NCBI GenBank assembly: GCA_026014725.1
Contig: JAOZHV010000026.1
Coordinates: 248,001 to 312,000 of the forward strand
Direction: 5' to 3'
Length of the DNA: 64,000 nucleotides
Source of the DNA: Candidatus Bathyarchaeota archaeon
GTDB lineage: Archaea > Thermoproteota > Bathyarchaeia > Bathyarchaeales > Bathycorpusculaceae
The notes under the pieces are model-generated. The model was given only the letters and a program-made list of their open reading frames with translations. It was not told the origin of the DNA and searched no databases. Below, piece by piece: positions 60,466 through 64,000 of the stretch; position 1 is the first letter of the stretch; each line of letters starts with the position of its first letter. The translations under genes were made by a program, and so were the position numbers.

Positions 60466-60690
60466 CTAAAAAAAGTTTCTGATTCTTTGTTATTGCCGTA
60501 TGTGCGTCCTTTTAGGTACGAACAACAACATACAGATTCAAAGTGTACCGCACATTTTTAACCCTTAAATTCACTTTTACCTATCTTAGAGAATACAAGA
60601 AATTAAGGCGAAGCTTTTGCCCTACGCGCATGTTTCTGAGACTCAGTAAAAATTTATAACATTAAAAGTAAACTCTTTTGAGTGATTGCC

Positions 60691-61839
60691 ATGAGTAAAG
60701 AAAAATTCACGGCAGCACTCACTATAACATTAATTCTCGCTGCGTCCGTAGCTACAGTTTACGCCTTTGAAATAACTGGCACCATAGTTTTGGAGCGGCA
60801 CGGCGGCTACTACGGCATAGCTTACGATTCAGGTAAAGGCGAAATCTACCTAACTAATGGGGATTTCCATTTAGTCTATGTAGTATCAGACAGCAATGAC
60901 AGCGTGATTACAACTATACCCGTGGGAGACACGCCTTCAGGAATTACTTACGACCCAGCAAAAGGCGAACTATTCGTAACCAACTTTAGATCAAATTCGG
61001 TCTCAGTCATATCCGACAGCGATCACTCAGTAGTGGAAACAATAGCCGTTGGGCAAAACCCCATGGGAATAGTCTACGATTCAACTAAAGGAGAAATCTA
61101 CGTAGCCAACTATGGCTCTGATTCAGTGACGGTCATCTCTGACAGTGACAATACGATAGTTGCTACCATACCGGTAGGAATTAGACCTTCCGCCTTAGCA
61201 TATGATTCTGCCAGAGGAGAAATATACGTTGGTCACGCTGGCTGCAATGACATCATCGTGATATCCGACAAAACCCACAAAATCGTAGCAAACATAACCG
61301 TGGAAAACCAGCCAATAAGCCTAGTTTACAATTCTGGCAAAGAACAAATTTACGCAACCAATTACGGCTCCGACACGGTATCAGTAATATCATGCAACAA
61401 CTATACGGTAGCCGCAACTATACCAGTAGGAAACCAGCCAATGGGAATAGACTACGACCCAGTCAACGGTTACCTCTACGTAGCCAACTTTAAATCAAGA
61501 TCAATGTCAGTAATATGTGACAGCAACAACACAGTAGTTACAGATGTTTCCCTTAAGGGCGAACCCCAAGCAATAGGCTACGATTCTGGCAAAGGAAAAA
61601 TTTATGTTGCTTACTCTGAAAGCCACAGAGTCTCGGTCATATCGGTTCCCGTTCAACCTGACCCTACCTCACAACCAGAAGTTACCCCTTCGCCATCATC
61701 CACACCCTCGGCACCAGAGTACTCTCTACGCACAGTTTTCTCAATAGTAATGGTTATTGCAGTAGTCATGGTAACGATATCACTTGTAGCAGTATTCTTC
61801 AGAAACAGAAAAATCAAAATACACATAAACTGCAACTAA
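60691..61839 (+). CDS. Secreted YVTN/NHL beta-propeller with a C-terminal membrane anchor
   Basis: A 382-residue surface protein with a signal peptide (about 1-27). About seven repeats of 42-43 residues follow, each with a PxGIxYDxxKGEIYVAN block and an SVISDSxNxxVATIPVG block, the YVTN-type propeller. A Pro/Ser/Thr-rich linker leads to APEYSLRTVF, a membrane helix and a basic tail (FRNRKIKIHIN). Such proteins line archaeal cell surfaces and may bind ligands or S-layer partners. I chose the ATG at 60691; GTG 60682 is possible. Confidence 0.88.
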   Translation: MSKEKFTAALTITLILAASVATVYAFEITGTIVLERHGGYYGIAYDSGKGEIYLTNGDFHLVYVVSDSNDSVITTIPVGDTPSGITYDPAKGELFVTNFRSNSVSVISDSDHSVVETIAVGQNPMGIVYDSTKGEIYVANYGSDSVTVISDSDNTIVATIPVGIRPSALAYDSARGEIYVGHAGCNDIIVISDKTHKIVANITVENQPISLVYNSGKEQIYATNYGSDTVSVISCNNYTVAATIPVGNQPMGIDYDPVNGYLYVANFKSRSMSVICDSNNTVVTDVSLKGEPQAIGYDSGKGKIYVAYSESHRVSVISVPVQPDPTSQPEVTPSPSSTPSAPEYSLRTVFSIVMVIAVVMVTISLVAVFFRNRKIKIHINCN

Positions 61840-61906
61840 ACAAGCAATTCATTAACTAAGCCCCTAACGTATTTCCATACCTTGACGTTACCAACATAAC
61901 TATTGA

Positions 61907-62796
61907 TCAAATATCCACGTTAATATTTAACAGCGTTTTTCCAATTTTTCTCTTAAATGCTGTCATCAACGTAACAACGCTGAAAGCAAAAATCAAAAAG
62001 ACAATTATACAAACTGGACCGAAAACATCAGCTTTAAAATCCAGCTGTAAGTAACCGTATTTACTCCCGAAAAACAACCCAAATGCGGCAAAGGTTGAAA
62101 ACAGAAAAAACGCCAAAACTGAAAGCCCTGCAATCCTGTACCAATTCATGATTTTTAGAAGCTTAATCAACTGTTCTCTTGTCTTGGGGTCAATGTCTTG
62201 CTTTTTCTTGAGCATTTTAATAAAAATGTTCGCGTACCCAATGTATGCATAAGAGGAGCCGATTTGTCCCCAAAAGTTAGACGGGTCTTTTGAGGCAACA
62301 TCACTCAAGAAATAGTTGAAACGTTCAGTATGGTCAGGATTTGGTTGCGTCCAATACTTAAACCCAAAATAAGAAGAAAAAACGCCTACGTTGTTGGCGT
62401 TCTCAAACTTACTAAAGTAATAACCGCTTGTGATGCCGACGGCGGGAATGGCTGGCAAAAACGCAAAGACGCCGATGGGTAAAACTCTGAACCGCCAAAG
62501 AACATTACCGTCAAGAACAGCGGTATTCCAAACAAAGCAAACGCAAAGGGTACTATCTGCCAAATCATCGCTTCGCTTTTTTCTGATAATTCCCGAATCA
62601 CCAGCCTAGTCTCAACTACTGCTAAAATGACGCCGGCAAAAACACCGAACAAGAGGTAAAATTGGCGAGTCAGCGTGAACCATCCCAGGTTTGTTGCCGC
62701 TAAATAAAGCAAAAAGCCAATAGGAAACGCTACGATGATGGAACTGAATAGTCGGGTTTTGCCTATGGGAAACGGAACACGCTGGTAGAGGTTCAT
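61907..62796 (-). pseudogene. Polytopic membrane protein split by a frameshift
   Basis: The N-terminal part (ATG 62796, MNLYQRVPFPIGKTR) reads through several helices to FFGGSEF. The continuation LPIGVFAFLPAIPAVGITSG is in another frame and runs to the stop at 61907. The shift maps to an A4/T4 run (62481-62484); one extra base there would join the halves into about 296 residues. No family is recognised; FSKFENANNVGVFSSY and the YIGYANIFIKMLKKKQ part are exposed loops. Real mutation or assembly error cannot be told apart here. Confidence 0.7.
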
Positions 62797-62915
62797 GGGG
62801 AAGCGATTATCAGTTTGGTATCTAAATAAGTTTCGACAAAAAAGACTTTGAAGCGTTAACATTTGACTCTGAGAAAAGGAAAAAGAAGAGGAAATGGATG
62901 GTTTGCCGCGACTGC

Positions 62916-63677
62916 TTACTTGTGAGTTAAGAATGCAAGGTTTGTTGATTTTGTTCGTTTACTTAAGACAAAGGCTCCAGCTATGACTGCAGTTGACAGT
63001 AGTGCAACAACTCCGAAATTCAAGCTTTCTGGAATAGTCGCCTCAGGACCCCCTATGACTCCCCAGCTGTTTGGGTTAGTTTCAGTAGAAGTTGGTGGCC
63101 ACACTACCCAAGTTTGAGTGCTTGCATCATACATTGCAACTCTCAGACCGTGTGGGGGCATATTTTGACCCCATGTACCTAGCTCGCCCTTGTTTGCTTG
63201 TATTTCCACGAGATAGTGGCCTGTTGTCGCGTTGTCTTTCCATGTTACTCCAGTGGTTGCCATCTCTGCCCAGCCTGATGCAGATCCTTTATACACCTTT
63301 AGTGTTGTGTGTCCTGTAATCTCAATTTTGTGGTCATTGTCGCTATCTATAGTGGTACCCCCATTATTTGAGCCGTCTATGCATATTTGCCATTTATCGC
63401 CCGCATCATTAGTGGCATCGACAAATTCTATGAACCAAGACATCAGATATGCCCCAGTATTAGAGTCCATCTTATATCCAAACTTATTTGTAGGCCCGCC
63501 TAAGTATTCGATCCAGGCGTCATTCCATTCAGTGGTACCTCGAACACCGTCAAGAGTTACTGCTGACGTTTGGTAAGCCTCAATTATGGTGTAGGCTGCA
63601 TTGCCTGCTGTAGCTGTCCCTATTAGTGCACTGCACAGCAAAAGTATACTTATTGCTACTGGTAGAGTTTTTTTCAA
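62916..63677 (-). CDS. Secreted CBM9/DOMON-like protein with a C-terminal sorting-like tail
   Basis: A 253-residue exported protein with a signal peptide (MKKTLPVAISILLLCSALIG, cleavage near ATAGNA). A beta-sandwich resembling family 9 carbohydrate-binding modules follows: TLDGVRGTTEWNDAWIEYLG, WQICIDGSNNGGTTIDSDND and YLVEIQANKGELGTWGQNMP. A C-terminal ATIPESLNFGVVALLSTAVI plus a basic KRTKS tail forms a membrane anchor resembling archaeosortase-type signals. Sugar or heme binding is unproved. Confidence 0.8.
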   Translation of the reverse strand: MKKTLPVAISILLLCSALIGTATAGNAAYTIIEAYQTSAVTLDGVRGTTEWNDAWIEYLGGPTNKFGYKMDSNTGAYLMSWFIEFVDATNDAGDKWQICIDGSNNGGTTIDSDNDHKIEITGHTTLKVYKGSASGWAEMATTGVTWKDNATTGHYLVEIQANKGELGTWGQNMPPHGLRVAMYDASTQTWVVWPPTSTETNPNSWGVIGGPEATIPESLNFGVVALLSTAVIAGAFVLSKRTKSTNLAFLTHK

Positions 63678-63900
63678 ATCAATTATTTCTCCTTTTGTTT
63701 GGTAGAATGCTTATTTGGTTGATTCTGCTTAAGAATTTTTTCATCCCTAGCATGCCAGCATGGTAAACAACCATGCAAACTGGACACCCCTATTTATAAA
63801 AGAAAAAAGGGGAGTTGAGCAAAATCAAAGAAAACAACGCACATCTCTAGAGTAAGAGGCTATATAGTCAATCGTGCATGGTGTAAGCAGGTGCAGATAG

Positions 63901-64000
63901 TTGGCAAACAAAACGCTCATAATCGTTGTTGCTGTAGTTTTCATGGTTATCGTTGCTGGCAGCGTCGCTTGGGTATGCAATGACCCCAACTTTAACCCAG
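63901..64000 (+). CDS. Start of an exported protein, cut by the window end
   Basis: TTG at 63901 (after AGGTG at 63889-63893) opens a frame with a signal-like sequence (NKTLIIVVAVVFMVIVAGSV) and then WVCNDPNFNP before the window ends. It is probably a secreted or membrane protein; nothing more can be said. Confidence 0.5.
   Translation, partial: MANKTLIIVVAVVFMVIVAGSVAWVCNDPNFNP

Noticed and set aside
1-64000. CRISPR arrays, integrases or transposases
   Set aside because: No regularly spaced identical repeats and no recognisable recombinase or transposase protein were found; the dispersed repeat has only four scattered copies.

Overview
The window reads as archaeal chromosome, most likely Thermoproteota of class Bathyarchaeia. 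The grounds are an archaeal DnaG, a B-family DNA polymerase with a C-terminal PIP-like tail, Pelota, an archaeal RNase P RNA, TATA-box promoters with GGAG/GGTG ribosome-binding sites, a C/D-box sRNA candidate, mannosyl-3-phosphoglycerate synthesis, and an F420-type FrhB protein beside a Nuo-like membrane complex. No rRNA, CRISPR array, integrase or transposase is seen.

Layout. 1-6.1 kb: a ParB-like gene cut by the window edge, a hairpin-rich spacer, dnaG with no ordinary start codon, a convergent DNA polymerase B whose exonuclease motifs are degenerate, and a soluble PAS chemoreceptor. 6.3-9.1 kb: a DUF3795 protein, an ABC-2 exporter and UMP kinase. 9.8-15.3 kb: a group suited to osmotic and ionic stress (Na/Ca exchanger, mannosylphosphoglycerate synthase and phosphatase, MscS channel, Na/H antiporter). 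15.3-24.3 kb: small and accessory genes (DinB, zinc ribbons, Imm-5-like, CBS, GYD), a C/D-box sRNA candidate, paralogous membrane proteins, tRNA-Val, a DUF2400-nuclease fusion, a frameshifted FkbM methyltransferase, two small metallopeptidases and tRNA-Ser. 24.3-29.6 kb: a membrane/regulator operon divergent from a MacB/FtsX-type ABC system plus an HtrA protease. 29.9-37.5 kb: MTA phosphorylase and a phosphoribosyltransferase, a candidate structured RNA, an Lrp-type RAM protein, cupin, Pelota and proBA.

37.7-49.7 kb is the most notable region. All genes are on the minus strand. Read in transcription order they are an F420-type FrhB protein fused to CBS domains, a DUF1622 membrane protein, a 75-residue unknown, then NuoA-B-CD-H-I-J-K-L-M-N-like genes. 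The gene order is that of respiratory complex I or Fpo. However, the large subunit keeps both CxxC pairs that hold a [NiFe] centre and the small subunit has the hydrogenase-type CNGC motif. I read it as a group 4 energy-converting [NiFe] hydrogenase (or a complex I/hydrogenase intermediate), possibly coupled to F420 and gated by CBS-bound nucleotides.

49.8-59.5 kb: an ABC importer without a visible binding protein, an ABC-2 exporter preceded by an exact 20-bp tandem repeat, a membrane histidine kinase and another ABC-2 exporter. 59.6-59.9 kb: RNase P RNA. 60-64 kb: secreted or surface proteins, including a YVTN beta-propeller and a CBM9-like protein with C-terminal sorting-like tails, and a frameshifted membrane protein. 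Four copies of a short intergenic repeat with a C-rich hairpin loop are scattered through the window.
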